Position numbers and translations under genes: made by a program
Shown here: positions 1 through 9,563 of the stretch, piece by piece
Position numbering within the stretch: position 1 is the stretch's first letter
Layout of the letters: each line of letters opens with the position of its first letter
Origin: ZC4RG35 sp964571765
GTDB taxonomy: Bacteria > Actinomycetota > Acidimicrobiia > Spongiisociales > ZC4RG35
Reading direction: 5' to 3'
NCBI GenBank assembly: GCA_964571765.1
Contig: CAZNDH010000006.1
Span: 1 to 64,000 of the forward strand
DNA: 64,000 nt
Notes under the pieces: model-generated
The model's input: the letters and a program-made list of their open reading frames with translations, nothing else
Databases searched by the model: none
Told to the model about the DNA's origin: nothing

Positions 1-1344
1 TGGGCGTAAGACGACATATGCCTCGTCCCGGTGTACCTCGCCCCAGCCGGCAGTGATCAGCCAGCCGACCATCGGCTCACCCGTTTTGAGCAGGGCCTGT
101 TCGATGCCATCTCGGTCGAAGACCGGCTCCCACGGTTCTCTGCCCGCTCTCACCTCGGCAAACTCGTCAATTCGCTCGAGATAGAGTTCCACTCTGTCGT
201 CGATGAAAACGCCTTCGTCGAGTTGTTCCGCATAGATCAGATAACCACCAGCCGAGTCGTCATGGAAGGTGCGCACCAGGTCGAGATGATTCCTTGCCTC
301 AACCGGGAAACGCTCTTCGTCGATGATCACCGGCCCGGTGAGGAGGAAGGGGAACCAGATGAGCACCGCTCCGGCGATTACAGCCACCGGACGGGGGAAA
401 CCCCGTCCCAGCCGCCACTGCATCCCCCGCATCCCCAGGGCGACCATAGGCAGCAAGGCGATCCACGCCGGGGGCACCGCCCTCGTTGCCGACGCTCCCA
501 GGGCTACGAATGGAGCAATCACAAGGAGCGCTCGAGGTGTGAGCCTCCCCTTCATCGATCCGTAGATCAGGATCAGGATGCCCACCAGGAACGGGGCCAA
601 CGCCGGGCTGAGGAAGTCGGGGGTTCGCCACTCGGTGACCAACCCCAGATGAGGGCGGGCGGTGACGAAGTCGGCGAGGATCCTGATCACGCCGAATCCA
701 TGAGCGGTCAACACGGTGGCCGCACCCGCGGCGAGCAGGTGTGGCCAGTCCTTCCACTCCCGATCCGCCAGCCAGCGCACACCCAGATAGACCAGCCCGA
801 TGGCGAAGCTGCCATGGACCGAGGCCCATAGCCACATCAGGAACGGGAGGGCCCAACGCAGTCTCGGCGAGTCCCAGGCCAGGATGACCAAGACCATCAA
901 CGGGTAGGAGAAGATCACCGGCCGGGGCACCAGGAAAGGGACCATCAACACCGTTGTCAACACGAGGACGATGGCACTGGCCGGTAGGCTCTCCGACGAC
1001 CGAAAGGCCAGCACACCGATGGCCACAAAGGTGACCGTGGCAAGGATCACGAGCATCAATCCGGTGAACCCGAAGCCGAACACTCCTTCCGCCCACCCGT
1101 AGGCCAGCTCGGCTAGCCAGCTCTGCGTCAGCCAGCTATCTCCGGCCATGGTGAACGAGAACGGGTCTTCTGTGATCACCACCCCGGTCTCGAGCTGAAG
1201 CCGACCGGCGGCGACGTGCCACAGGTATGAGTTGTCCCGAACCGGCTTCAACGAGCCTATGACCACAGCCACCCAGGGGGAAAGCAGAGCAAGTACGGGG
1301 AGACTCACCCGACGTGACAACGGCCCCGGGGCCGTGCCGGTCAT
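1..1344 (-). CDS. Multispanning membrane protein, glycosyltransferase-like (3' end cut)
   Basis: The frame is open from an ATG at 1344 to the window edge, so the C-terminus is missing (about 447 residues visible). It shows many hydrophobic segments. Near residues 37-79 it has a DNSYLWHV-AG, then DPFSFT, then QSWLAEL pattern, and near residue 380 FIDDRVELY. I know this combination from large uncharacterised bacterial membrane proteins distantly like PMT/GT-C glycosyltransferases; the enzymatic role is inference. The start ATG overlaps the tadC stop in an ATGA, so it is translationally coupled to the pilus operon and may act on pilus or envelope glycans. No catalytic residue can be assigned. 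Confidence 0.75.
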   Translation of the reverse strand, partial: MTGTAPGPLSRRVSLPVLALLSPWVAVVIGSLKPVRDNSYLWHVAAGRLQLETGVVITEDPFSFTMAGDSWLTQSWLAELAYGWAEGVFGFGFTGLMLVILATVTFVAIGVLAFRSSESLPASAIVLVLTTVLMVPFLVPRPVIFSYPLMVLVILAWDSPRLRWALPFLMWLWASVHGSFAIGLVYLGVRWLADREWKDWPHLLAAGAATVLTAHGFGVIRILADFVTARPHLGLVTEWRTPDFLSPALAPFLVGILILIYGSMKGRLTPRALLVIAPFVALGASATRAVPPAWIALLPMVALGMRGMQWRLGRGFPRPVAVIAGAVLIWFPFLLTGPVIIDEERFPVEARNHLDLVRTFHDDSAGGYLIYAEQLDEGVFIDDRVELYLERIDEFAEVRAGREPWEPVFDRDGIEQALLKTGEPMVGWLITAGWGEVHRDEAYVVLRP

Positions 1345-2291
1345 AGCCCGCTGAATGCGCCGGCTATCTGGATGGCCGCCGGTCCGAGAAGAACGATGAA
1401 CAAAGAAGGGAAGATGCAGAACACCAGGGGGAACACCAGCTTCACCGGGGCGGCGAAGGCCTTCTCCTGGGCCCGCTGACGACGCTTCACCCGCATCTCA
1501 TCGGCCTGGACCCGGAGGACACGGGCGATGGTGACACCGAAAGCCTCGGCCTGGATCATCGCGAGGAGGAACGAACGCAGCTCGTCGAGGTCGGTCCGCT
1601 CCATGAGATGTCGCATGGCGTCACGGCGGCTCACCCCGACGCGCGTCTCCTGGAGCATCCGGAAGAACTCTTCCGAGAGCGGCCCGGGAACGGTGCCCAC
1701 CACTCGCGCCAGTGCCGAGTCGAATCCGAGCCCGGCCTCCACCGAGATCACCAGCAGGTCGAGCACGTCGGGTAGTGCACGCAGCATGGCGCTGCGGCGT
1801 TCCTCGATCTTCCGCTTCAGCCAGGCGTCGGGCCCGAAGAATCCGAGGACCACCGGGAAGACGAAGAGGGCGGCGCGCTGCAGAGTGTCCTCGCCGAAGT
1901 CCATCAACAGGAACCCCAGGACCACACCCACCGCGGTGCCCAGCATCTTGATGACCACCAGGGCGGGGGCATCCAGGTTTCCCGGATTGCCGGCCAGGAT
2001 CAACTCGTGTTGTTTCTTGTCCAGATAGCCCACCGGGGTGAAACGCCGAAGGAACCGGGACATGCCGAGGACGATGGGACCAATGGTCCGCTGTGACAGG
2101 GGTTTGGCGAGCTCCTCGTCCCGAGCTGTTTGGATGCCCTGATTTCTCCCGTAGAGGGCCAACCGCTCCACCATGTCCTCACGGGCCCGGGTCACCCCCA
2201 TGCCGACCCACACCACGACGAACAGCACCAGGGCGAATATCGCCACCACCGCCAGGGTCACCCCGTCACCGAGGAAGTTGAGGTCGCTCAT
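1341..2291 (-). CDS. tadC: Tad pilus assembly inner-membrane protein TadC (T2SS F domain)
   Basis: 316 residues from the ATG at 2291, which overlaps the preceding tadB stop as ATGA. A longer frame to 2420 exists but would start inside tadB. An N-terminal transmembrane segment (about 8-30) is followed by two hydrophobic stretches around 110-150, a type II secretion F domain with LPDVLDLLVISVEAGLGFD, and a C-terminal membrane hairpin. In Tad systems TadB and TadC form the inner-membrane platform driven by the CpaF/TadA ATPase. The lack of a second F domain and its place after tadB support TadC. Confidence 0.9.
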   Translation of the reverse strand: MSDLNFLGDGVTLAVVAIFALVLFVVVWVGMGVTRAREDMVERLALYGRNQGIQTARDEELAKPLSQRTIGPIVLGMSRFLRRFTPVGYLDKKQHELILAGNPGNLDAPALVVIKMLGTAVGVVLGFLLMDFGEDTLQRAALFVFPVVLGFFGPDAWLKRKIEERRSAMLRALPDVLDLLVISVEAGLGFDSALARVVGTVPGPLSEEFFRMLQETRVGVSRRDAMRHLMERTDLDELRSFLLAMIQAEAFGVTIARVLRVQADEMRVKRRQRAQEKAFAAPVKLVFPLVFCIFPSLFIVLLGPAAIQIAGAFSGL

Positions 2292-4234
2292 ATCTCGATG
2301 TCCACGATCTTCTTCAGCCAGAACACCCCACCGGCCATCAGGAGCAAGCCCACGCCGATGGCGATGCGGCCGAAGGTCTCCTCGAAGAGCGGAGCCAGAT
2401 AGTCGGGGTTGGTGGTCCACAGGAACAGGGCCATGGCAAACGGGAGGGCGCCGAGGACGAAGGCCGAGATCCGTCCCTCGGCGGTAAGTGCCTTGATCTC
2501 GCCCTTCAGGCGATTACGGGCTCGCATGGTGTCGCCCACGGTCTGCAGCACCTCGGCCAGGTTTCCACCGACCTCCCGCTGGATCTCGATGGCCATCACC
2601 GCCCACTCGAAGTCCTTCGACTGGGTGCGGTCGACAATGCCCCGCAGGGAGTCACCCACGGTGCGGCCCAATCGGGCCTCGGCGAGGGCTCGCCCGAATT
2701 CCCGGGCGGTCGGGTTGGGGGCCTCGCTGGCTACCGCCTCGGTCGCCTGGAGCAGGGAGTAGCCGGCGCGGAGAGATGTGGACATCAGGGTGAGGGTGTC
2801 GGGAAGCTGGGATTCGAACCTCCTCTGCTCCCGGTTCCCGGTGAAGTTGACGAGCCCGATGAACAGCAGGATGAGAACCCCGAAGGAGATCACTCCCACC
2901 AACGGCCCGTTGAAGATGCCCATGAATATGGCGCCAACCGCAGCCAACCCCAACATGGCCAGGATTGCTTCGCCGGGGGTCATCGGTATGTTCGCCTGCT
3001 CCAGGGCCGAGTTCATCCCCGAGAGCAGGCCGCGGCGGCGAACCTCCTCTTCGGCCGCCTGGGTGAACCGGTTGAACAGAGGGATCCGCTCGAGGAAGCC
3101 CCTCTTCTCCTCGGTCGACGGCTTCCCCTTGCGACCGTAGGCTTGGAGACGTTTGGCGAACCGGCCCGGATCGTCTTCGGGCTCACGCCCGAAGAGGATC
3201 ACCAGGAAGAGGAAGATGGTGAGACCGATCCCGGCGGCGCCGATGAGGAGCAAGGTCTCCAGGTCGAGAGGAGCTGTCGACTCGACCACCATGGTCGTGA
3301 CCGGTGCCAGCGTCATGGTGGTAGTAGGGCCGGCAGTTGTGGTGGTGGCATAACCAGACACCTGGAAGGTGGCCGAGGTGGAGAAGCCCTCATAGCCGAC
3401 GGCGAACTCCGCCTCACCGGGGACATAGGCCGGGGAGCGGAACCTGGCCACCTGGGTGTTGCTGATCTCCCGGCCGATCGCTCCATAGAGTGCCTCGAGT
3501 TGGGAAGGATCGGGGGTGGAGAGGAACAGTCCGTTCCCGGCCTCGGCTACCGCCGCCACCGCTTCGGGGTTGAAGTCGGCCGACTCCAGGGCGACACCGA
3601 ACACCCTGACGCCGCTGCCCCGGATGGCGGCCAGGGTGTCGGCCAGGCTGGTGGTCGAGGTGGTGTCGTCACCATCGCTGAGCACGATCAAATTGGCCAG
3701 CAGGTTGGCTGCCGACCCTGAGGCGAACATGCCCACTCCCTGGACCACGCCGTCATTGAAGGCGGTCTCCCCGGCGGCTTCGATGGCATTGATCCGATTG
3801 GTCAGATCCTGTTTGTTGGTGGTGAACCCGGTGAGGACCTGCACCTGGTCGGAGAAGGTGAGCAGGGCGATCTGGTCGGTCGACGAGGCCTGTTGGACGA
3901 AGCTGATGGCCGCCTCTTTGGCCGCGGACAGCGGGGCGCCCGCCATCGAGCCCGAGGCGTCCACGGCAAGGACCACCCCGACGGGGACGGCCGACTCGGT
4001 CAGTGACACCACCTCGAGGTCGCTGACCGGCTCACCGTTGACTGTGATGTTCAGCGACTCTGGATCGGGAGCTATCTCGAAGTTTCGGAACTCGATGACC
4101 AAGGTGGTCTGTCCCCCGTCGGGATAGCGAGAGCCATTGAAATCGATGATCTCGATCGACTGGCCAGTGGTCTGGGCCAGGGCCGGCACCGCCCCCATGA
4201 CAAGAGCGGTCAAGACGAGAAGGGCCTTTCTCAT
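2288..4234 (-). CDS. von Willebrand A - TadB fusion protein
   Basis: 648 residues. A signal peptide (1-20) leads to an extracytoplasmic von Willebrand A domain with an intact MIDAS (DASGS at 92-96, later VLSDGDD). A Thr-rich linker precedes a transmembrane helix at about 325-350. The cytoplasmic part and a TadB-type T2SS F domain (about 470-615) follow, with a C-terminal membrane pair. TadB normally has only the second half. The vWA part resembles the adhesion/anchoring domain that other tad loci carry on separate TadG-like proteins. The start overlaps the cpaF stop by 4 bp and the stop overlaps the tadC start by 4 bp. One uninterrupted reading frame argues against a sequencing fusion. Confidence 0.9.
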   Translation of the reverse strand: MRKALLVLTALVMGAVPALAQTTGQSIEIIDFNGSRYPDGGQTTLVIEFRNFEIAPDPESLNITVNGEPVSDLEVVSLTESAVPVGVVLAVDASGSMAGAPLSAAKEAAISFVQQASSTDQIALLTFSDQVQVLTGFTTNKQDLTNRINAIEAAGETAFNDGVVQGVGMFASGSAANLLANLIVLSDGDDTTSTTSLADTLAAIRGSGVRVFGVALESADFNPEAVAAVAEAGNGLFLSTPDPSQLEALYGAIGREISNTQVARFRSPAYVPGEAEFAVGYEGFSTSATFQVSGYATTTTAGPTTTMTLAPVTTMVVESTAPLDLETLLLIGAAGIGLTIFLFLVILFGREPEDDPGRFAKRLQAYGRKGKPSTEEKRGFLERIPLFNRFTQAAEEEVRRRGLLSGMNSALEQANIPMTPGEAILAMLGLAAVGAIFMGIFNGPLVGVISFGVLILLFIGLVNFTGNREQRRFESQLPDTLTLMSTSLRAGYSLLQATEAVASEAPNPTAREFGRALAEARLGRTVGDSLRGIVDRTQSKDFEWAVMAIEIQREVGGNLAEVLQTVGDTMRARNRLKGEIKALTAEGRISAFVLGALPFAMALFLWTTNPDYLAPLFEETFGRIAIGVGLLLMAGGVFWLKKIVDIEI

Positions 4235-5586
4235 CGCCTGGCGAAGGGCTCCGGGTCGAACAGGTCGGCAGGAAGCCGGATCCCCTGGTTCTCCAGGTCC
4301 TCGGAGAAGGTGGGGCGGATCCCGGTGGCCTTGAGGCGACCGTTGTACACCCCGTCGTCGTCGACACCCATACCGAAGTCGAAGAGGAACAGGTCCTGCA
4401 GGGTGATGATGTCGCCCTCCATACCCTCCACCTCGGTGATGTGGGTGATCCGCCTGGTGCCGTCGCGAAGACGGGCGACGTGGACGATCAAGTCGATGGC
4501 CGAAGAAACCTGCTCACGGATCGCTCTCACCGGGAGGTCGAACCCGGCCATCATCACCATGGTCTCGATACGGGAGAGGGTGTCCCGGGGGCTGTTGGAG
4601 TGGACCGTGGTGACCGAGCCGTCGTGACCGGTGTTCATCGCCTGGAGCATGTCGAGGGCCTCGGCACCTCGAACCTCACCGACCACGATTCGGTCGGGCC
4701 TCATCCGCAGGGTGTTGCGCACAAGGTCGCGGATGCTCACCTGCCCCTGGCCCTCGATGTTCGCCGGGCGGGACTCCAGAGTGAGCACATGCTCCTGATG
4801 GAGCTGGAGCTCGGCGGCGTCCTCCACGGTGATGATGCGCTCGTCGCCAGGGATGTAGGAGGAGATCACGTTGAGCGTGGTGGTCTTACCCGAACCGGTG
4901 CCACCGGAGATGAGGACGTTGAGGCGACCTCGGACACATGCCCGAAGGAAGTCGGCCACCCGCTGAGTCATGGTCCCGAAGCTGATCAGGTCGGCCTCCT
5001 GGAATGGGTCGACGGCGAACTTCCGGATGGTCAGGTAGGGACCGCCGATCGCCAGAGGGTGGATGATGGCGTTGACCCGGGAGCCGTCCGGAAGCCGGGC
5101 ATCGACCATCGGGGTGGCTTCGTCGACACGACGACCGATCTGGCCGACGATCTTGTCGATGATCCTGCGGAGGTGGACCTCGTCGACGAATCTGACGTCG
5201 GAGCGCAGGATCTTGCCGGAGCGCTCGTAGTACACGTCGTAGGGGCCGTTGGCCATGACCTCGGTGATCTCCGGGTCGTTGAGGAGCGGGTCGATCGGCC
5301 CGTACCCGAGGACGTCGGATGCGATCTCGTTGAGAAGCGCCCGACGATCGGCGGAGGTGAGAGGCAGACCCTGTTCCTGGTCGACTGCCCACTCCAGCAT
5401 CTCGATGACCCGGAGCCGCAGCTCGGCATCGGACATGCCTCGGTCGTAGAGCGTCGGACCGAGTTCCTCGACCACCTTGAAATGGAGGCGACCACGCAAC
5501 TCGGACAGGGCATCCGTCCGATTGCTCGAGGTATCGGTCGACTCGCTCTGACGAGCTAGTGCAACTCTTTCAGATAGCGACGGCAC
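4231..5586 (-). CDS. cpaF: Tad/Flp pilus assembly ATPase CpaF (TadA)
   Basis: 451 residues, the usual CpaF length. An N-terminal helical region and the CpaF/PilT N domain (DVLGYGPIDPLL, about 91-102) precede a RecA-like secretion ATPase core. Walker A is GGTGSGKTT (228-236); a Walker B-like stretch (PDRIVVGEVRG) and a conserved His box follow. It hydrolyses ATP on the cytoplasmic face to power pilin assembly through TadB/TadC. It lies 15 bp downstream of cpaE and overlaps the vWA-tadB start by 4 bp. Confidence 0.95.
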   Translation of the reverse strand: MPSLSERVALARQSESTDTSSNRTDALSELRGRLHFKVVEELGPTLYDRGMSDAELRLRVIEMLEWAVDQEQGLPLTSADRRALLNEIASDVLGYGPIDPLLNDPEITEVMANGPYDVYYERSGKILRSDVRFVDEVHLRRIIDKIVGQIGRRVDEATPMVDARLPDGSRVNAIIHPLAIGGPYLTIRKFAVDPFQEADLISFGTMTQRVADFLRACVRGRLNVLISGGTGSGKTTTLNVISSYIPGDERIITVEDAAELQLHQEHVLTLESRPANIEGQGQVSIRDLVRNTLRMRPDRIVVGEVRGAEALDMLQAMNTGHDGSVTTVHSNSPRDTLSRIETMVMMAGFDLPVRAIREQVSSAIDLIVHVARLRDGTRRITHITEVEGMEGDIITLQDLFLFDFGMGVDDDGVYNGRLKATGIRPTFSEDLENQGIRLPADLFDPEPFARR

Positions 5587-5601
5587 AGTTCACCCCTTTT
5601 C

Positions 5602-6783
5602 CTACTTTCGCCCAAACAGTCCGGACTTGCCGGCGTCCTCGGGAATCTTGCCTGCGATGAGCCCTGCGGCGGCCTCGAAGCCCTTGGCCACTTTCGACTT
5701 GGGGTCGTTCTCCACGACCGGGCGGCCCTCGTTGACCGAGGCGGCCACCATTGCATCGGAGGGGATCATCGCCGAGATCGGCATCTTCAATGCTCCCTCG
5801 ATCTCCTTGTTGTCCAGCTTGGCCTTGGAGTTGCTCCGGTTCATCACCATCTTGACGTTGCTGGTGCTGAACTTGAGCAGACGGAGCGTCTCCAGGGCGA
5901 GCTTGGCGTTCTTCACCGACGGCAGGTCCATGTCCACCAGCATCAGGATGTCGTCCGACTTTTCGATCAGGGAGAGGATCAGCTCGTCGAGCATCGAGGC
6001 GGTGTCGACCACCACGTAGTCGTAGTTCTCCCTGAGCACGTCGAGCATCTGCATCAGGCCAGCAGTGGTGATGTCGTCGGCAAATGCCGGCTCCAATGGA
6101 GCAGCCAGGACCTTGAGCCCGCTGGGGTGCTCGGTGAGCAGCGAGTCGAGCAGCTCACCGTCGAGATGATGCAGTTCGTGGGCTGCATTCACCATGGTGA
6201 ACCTCGGTTCGAGCTGGAGGACCAGGCATACGTCGCCGAACTGGAGATCGGCGTCAACCAGAACCACCTTGGTGTCGGCGAGCCGGTTGAGGAGAAGGGC
6301 AACGTTGGTGGCCAGCACAGTCTTGCCACTGCCGCCCTTGGCCGACATCACGGTGACGATGCGACCCTGCTCGGAGCTTGGCTTGGCCTCGGCACTGGGA
6401 GCGGACGGCTTCCTCTTCAGGGCGTCATGAGCGAACTGCTCGACCGCCGCCTCGATCGTGGTCTCGTCGAGCGGAGCCTCGATCACGTCCGAGACCCCGG
6501 CACGCATGCCCTTGCGGAGGAGGTCGGCGGTGACCTCCTCGGCCACCAGTAGGAGGATCACCCCCGGGTCCTGGTTGTGCAGGGCCCGGATCATTTCCAT
6601 GGAGGCGTCGTCCCTGAAAGACGGGCCGAGAAGGACCATGCGAACCCCGCCCGACTCAATGGTGGAACTGGCCTCCTCGAGGCTCCGCGCCACCGGAAGA
6701 CGCCCGTCGAACAACTCCTTGGCCTTGGCGACGAAGTCGTCGTCCAGGTCAACGACCAGGAGATTGCTCTCTACCATCGACAT
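5602..6783 (-). CDS. cpaE: CpaE/TadZ-like pilus localisation ATPase
   Basis: 393 residues in two parts. Residues 1-125 are a degenerate response-regulator-like domain, and about 140-370 are a ParA/MinD-type ATPase with a deviant Walker A KGGSGKT (149-155). TadZ/CpaE proteins position the Tad machine at a cell site and are usually encoded just upstream of cpaF, as here. A second ATG lies two codons in (6777). A basic Gly/Lys-rich tail ends the protein. Confidence 0.92.
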   Translation of the reverse strand: MSMVESNLLVVDLDDDFVAKAKELFDGRLPVARSLEEASSTIESGGVRMVLLGPSFRDDASMEMIRALHNQDPGVILLLVAEEVTADLLRKGMRAGVSDVIEAPLDETTIEAAVEQFAHDALKRKPSAPSAEAKPSSEQGRIVTVMSAKGGSGKTVLATNVALLLNRLADTKVVLVDADLQFGDVCLVLQLEPRFTMVNAAHELHHLDGELLDSLLTEHPSGLKVLAAPLEPAFADDITTAGLMQMLDVLRENYDYVVVDTASMLDELILSLIEKSDDILMLVDMDLPSVKNAKLALETLRLLKFSTSNVKMVMNRSNSKAKLDNKEIEGALKMPISAMIPSDAMVAASVNEGRPVVENDPKSKVAKGFEAAAGLIAGKIPEDAGKSGLFGRK

Positions 6784-6816
6784 CGGAACTACCTCTACTC
6801 GCTCAGTCTGTCTTGC

Positions 6817-7749
6817 TCAGTTGCCGAAAATCTGGTCGATCAGGTCGCCCCCGAAAAGGTTGTCGATGACGACACCATTGGTCTCGACCTCGACGAAGTC
6901 CGGCGGGACCAGGGTCAACCACATCGACCCGTTCTCAAAGGCGTACACGATCCGTTCGGCCTGCTCCGGAGTCACTTCGAGGGTGAACACCGTGGCGTTG
7001 GCCAGGTCGACTTCGTCTTCTCCCGGCGGTGCCGCCGGGATCTGGCCGGTCTGGTCGTCTGTCACTTCGGGCCGGACGTCACGACCGACAGCCAGCACCG
7101 GAATGCCCTGGAGGACGTAACGGGTGTAGGTCACGGTGACGTCCTCGGTCTCCACGACCTCACCTTCACCGGGGAGGGTGGGGACTTGCTGGCCGACAGG
7201 GATGTCGGAGAACAGAATATCGATGGTGATGATCAGGTTGATCCGGTCACCTGCCTGGATGAATCCGTTGACACCTTGGACATTCCCGGTGGAGACGGTG
7301 AGAGCCTGCTTTCCGGAGGGGATCTGTTCGGCGAGGGGCTTGGTTGCCACCGACAAGGCCACCCATCCGGTCTCGGTTAGGATCGAACCGGCGGCGATGG
7401 GGCCGGCGGCGATGTTGCCCCCCAGCACCTGGCGCAGCTTCTCCTCCGAGTCGAGAACACCCACGGGGACGTTCCCGGCGAGATCGTTGCTCCGCTTGAT
7501 AGGGCAGTTTGCCGCGGCTGCCAGCGTCAGCTCCGGGTCCTGGCATCGGGCGTCAGCTTGGTAGCCCGAAAGCAGTACCGATCCGTCGGCTCCCTCGGCG
7601 ATGCCTCCGGGTCCCGCCCGGAAAACGGTGACGACCTGCTGACCTTCCCGGGCCTCGGCCTCCACGTTCTGGAGGAAGTTCCAGATCGCCCATGCAGCGA
7701 GTCCGGCCAGTACCAAGGCCACCAGAAGAACGATTGCTCTCCTACCCAT
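6817..7749 (-). CDS. cpaB: Flp pilus assembly protein CpaB (RcpC)
   Basis: 310 residues from the ATG at 7749, chosen because AAGGGGA sits 5-10 bp upstream; a longer frame reaches 7830 without support. One N-terminal transmembrane helix (about 5-25) is followed by a periplasmic SAF-like/CpaB region. A GNVQGVNGFIQAGDRINLI segment is the typical RcpC signature. It is thought to help the secretion channel or bind peptidoglycan. It is the first tad gene of this operon; pilin, prepilin peptidase and TadE-like genes are not in the window. Confidence 0.9.
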   Translation of the reverse strand: MGRRAIVLLVALVLAGLAAWAIWNFLQNVEAEAREGQQVVTVFRAGPGGIAEGADGSVLLSGYQADARCQDPELTLAAAANCPIKRSNDLAGNVPVGVLDSEEKLRQVLGGNIAAGPIAAGSILTETGWVALSVATKPLAEQIPSGKQALTVSTGNVQGVNGFIQAGDRINLIITIDILFSDIPVGQQVPTLPGEGEVVETEDVTVTYTRYVLQGIPVLAVGRDVRPEVTDDQTGQIPAAPPGEDEVDLANATVFTLEVTPEQAERIVYAFENGSMWLTLVPPDFVEVETNGVVIDNLFGGDLIDQIFGN

Positions 7750-7984
7750 TGAGTCCCCTTCGGTTGTCCCCCCGCTCAACCGCCGACATTGCCGCGACGA
7801 CCGACCGAGGGCATAGTACCGGCGGAGCAAAGCCCGCCATTTGTTTCCGGTCCAATTTCACACAGGATTGTCGGACCGGCGCGTCATAGTCTTGAGGATT
7901 TCGCCCGGAAATCTATGGGATGAGTGACCTATTTGGGTCGTCCGTCACTGGGGCCCTGTCGCCTGGCAGACGAACCGGCCGGGC

Positions 7985-9460
7985 TCAGCGTCGTCCGATG
8001 CCCCGTTCTTTGAGCTCGCGGAGGATGGCCTCGAGCGAGGCGTCCACCGGCATCGGTGGCTGCTCCTCGGCTTCGGCTCCAAACTCCCGCTCGAACTCCC
8101 GGGGCTTGCGGGGCTTGCGCCGATCCTCCGCCTGCTCCTTACGCTCCGCGTAGTCGGGGAGCGCCTGCTTGATCGAGAGGGACACCCGACGGCGCTCGTC
8201 CTCCTTCTCGGTGATCTTGACATTGACCTTCTGGCCGATCGACAGCTCCAGCTCCGGGGACTCGACGCGGTGGATGGCGATCTCAGAGACGTGGACCAAT
8301 CCTTCCACACCATCGGCCACCGAGACGAAAGCTCCGAACGGAACGGTCTTGGTGACCGTGCCCTCGACCACGTCGCCCACCTCGTGTTCGTTGGCGAAGA
8401 CGTCCCAAGGGTCTTCACTCGTCTGGCGCATCGACAGGGAGATCCGCTCCCGGTCGCGATCGACTTCCAATACCTTCACCGTCACCTTGTCGCCCACTTT
8501 GACCAGCTCGCCGGGATGGTTGACGTGCTGCCAGGAGAGCTCTGAGACATGAACCAGCCCGTCCATGCCCCCCAGGTCGACAAAGGCGCCGAAGTTGACC
8601 ACCGAGGAGATCGTGCCCTCTCGCGTCTCGCCCTCCTGGAGGTTGTCCATGAACTCGGTGCGCTCCTCGGCCAGAGCGTCCTCGAGATGTGCCCTGCGAG
8701 ACAAGACCACGTTGTTCCGGGCCCGGTCGAGCTCGATGACCTTGGCAGTGATGCTCTCGCCGATAAAGGGTTCCAGGTCACGGACACGACGAAGGTCGAC
8801 CAAAGATGCGGGGAGAAAGCCGCGGAGGCCGATGTCAACGATGAGCCCGCCTTTGACCACCTCGATCACGGTCCCCTCGACGGTGCCTTCCCGGTCGGCG
8901 ACCTCCTGGATCTTGCCCCAGGCACGCTCATACATAGCCCGCTTCTTGGAGAGGATCATCCGGCCCTCGTCGTCCTCCATGTCGAGGACTACGGCTTCGA
9001 CCGTCTCGCCGACTCCGACCACTTCCTTTGGATCGACGTTGTTGCGGATGGACAGCTCGCGGGTCGGGATGAGACCTTCGGACTTGTAGCCAACGTCGAC
9101 CATGGCACCTTCGGCATCGACACTGACGATGGTCCCCACCACGATGTCGCCTTCGCGGAACTGGAGAACGGTTGCCTCGATGGCTGCCTCGAAGTCGTCG
9201 GCCAGCTCCTCGGGGATGGACACCGGACCCGTGGGCTCGACATCGACTACCTCGGGGTCGGCGTGCTTCGCCACATCGTCGATTGTCGGCTCGCCTTGCT
9301 CAGCAGGTGTCAGCTCGGGGTTGTCGACAGGCTCTGCGGTGTCGGTGGATGACTCGTCGGCGGCTCCCCCTTCGCCGGTGACGGCTGCGGGGGTCTCGGG
9401 CGTCTCGGCCTTCTCCTGATCTGGAGCGCCTGCAGACGCGTTCTCTTGCTCGATTGACAT
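7985..9460 (-). CDS. rpsA: 30S ribosomal protein S1
   Basis: 491 residues. A long acidic, low-complexity N-terminal extension (about 1-95) precedes four S1 RNA-binding domains, beginning near 103, 190, 277 and 362. The last two carry the strongest GTV/GAFV and GLVHVSE signatures. A charged tail follows. Four-domain S1 is typical of actinobacteria (six in E. coli). It binds mRNA on the 30S subunit during initiation. GAGAGG lies about 10 bp upstream of the ATG, and a plausible promoter is at 9520-9549. Confidence 0.95.
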   Translation of the reverse strand: MSIEQENASAGAPDQEKAETPETPAAVTGEGGAADESSTDTAEPVDNPELTPAEQGEPTIDDVAKHADPEVVDVEPTGPVSIPEELADDFEAAIEATVLQFREGDIVVGTIVSVDAEGAMVDVGYKSEGLIPTRELSIRNNVDPKEVVGVGETVEAVVLDMEDDEGRMILSKKRAMYERAWGKIQEVADREGTVEGTVIEVVKGGLIVDIGLRGFLPASLVDLRRVRDLEPFIGESITAKVIELDRARNNVVLSRRAHLEDALAEERTEFMDNLQEGETREGTISSVVNFGAFVDLGGMDGLVHVSELSWQHVNHPGELVKVGDKVTVKVLEVDRDRERISLSMRQTSEDPWDVFANEHEVGDVVEGTVTKTVPFGAFVSVADGVEGLVHVSEIAIHRVESPELELSIGQKVNVKITEKEDERRRVSLSIKQALPDYAERKEQAEDRRKPRKPREFEREFGAEAEEQPPMPVDASLEAILRELKERGIGRR

Positions 9461-9519
9461 GTGTGGGTGATTACCTCTCAGAGATGGACTCCAGGTGCGC
9501 AGGGCTCCCGGGCCCGATG

Positions 9520-9549
9520 AGTGTACGCATCTCGGGGATGCTGCGCCAA
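9520..9549 (-). promoter_or_regulatory. Putative rpsA promoter
   Basis: Reading the minus strand, TTGGCG (9549-9544) and TACACT (9525-9520) are separated by 18 bp. Each matches the sigma-70 consensus at four of six bases. The predicted transcript would start near 9513 and carry a leader of about 50 nt before the rpsA ATG at 9460. Confidence 0.5.
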
Positions 9550-9563
9550 GCGGTTATGGTCGC

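Noticed and set aside
31..831. Long plus-strand open frame opposite the first membrane protein
   Set aside because: Its translation is Arg/Pro/His-rich with no hydrophobic or domain pattern, while the minus frame gives a membrane protein with known motifs. It is a high-GC shadow.
4441..5559. 372-codon plus-strand frame opposite cpaF
   Set aside because: cpaF is an unmistakable ATPase on the other strand; the plus translation has no recognisable fold and reflects codon bias.
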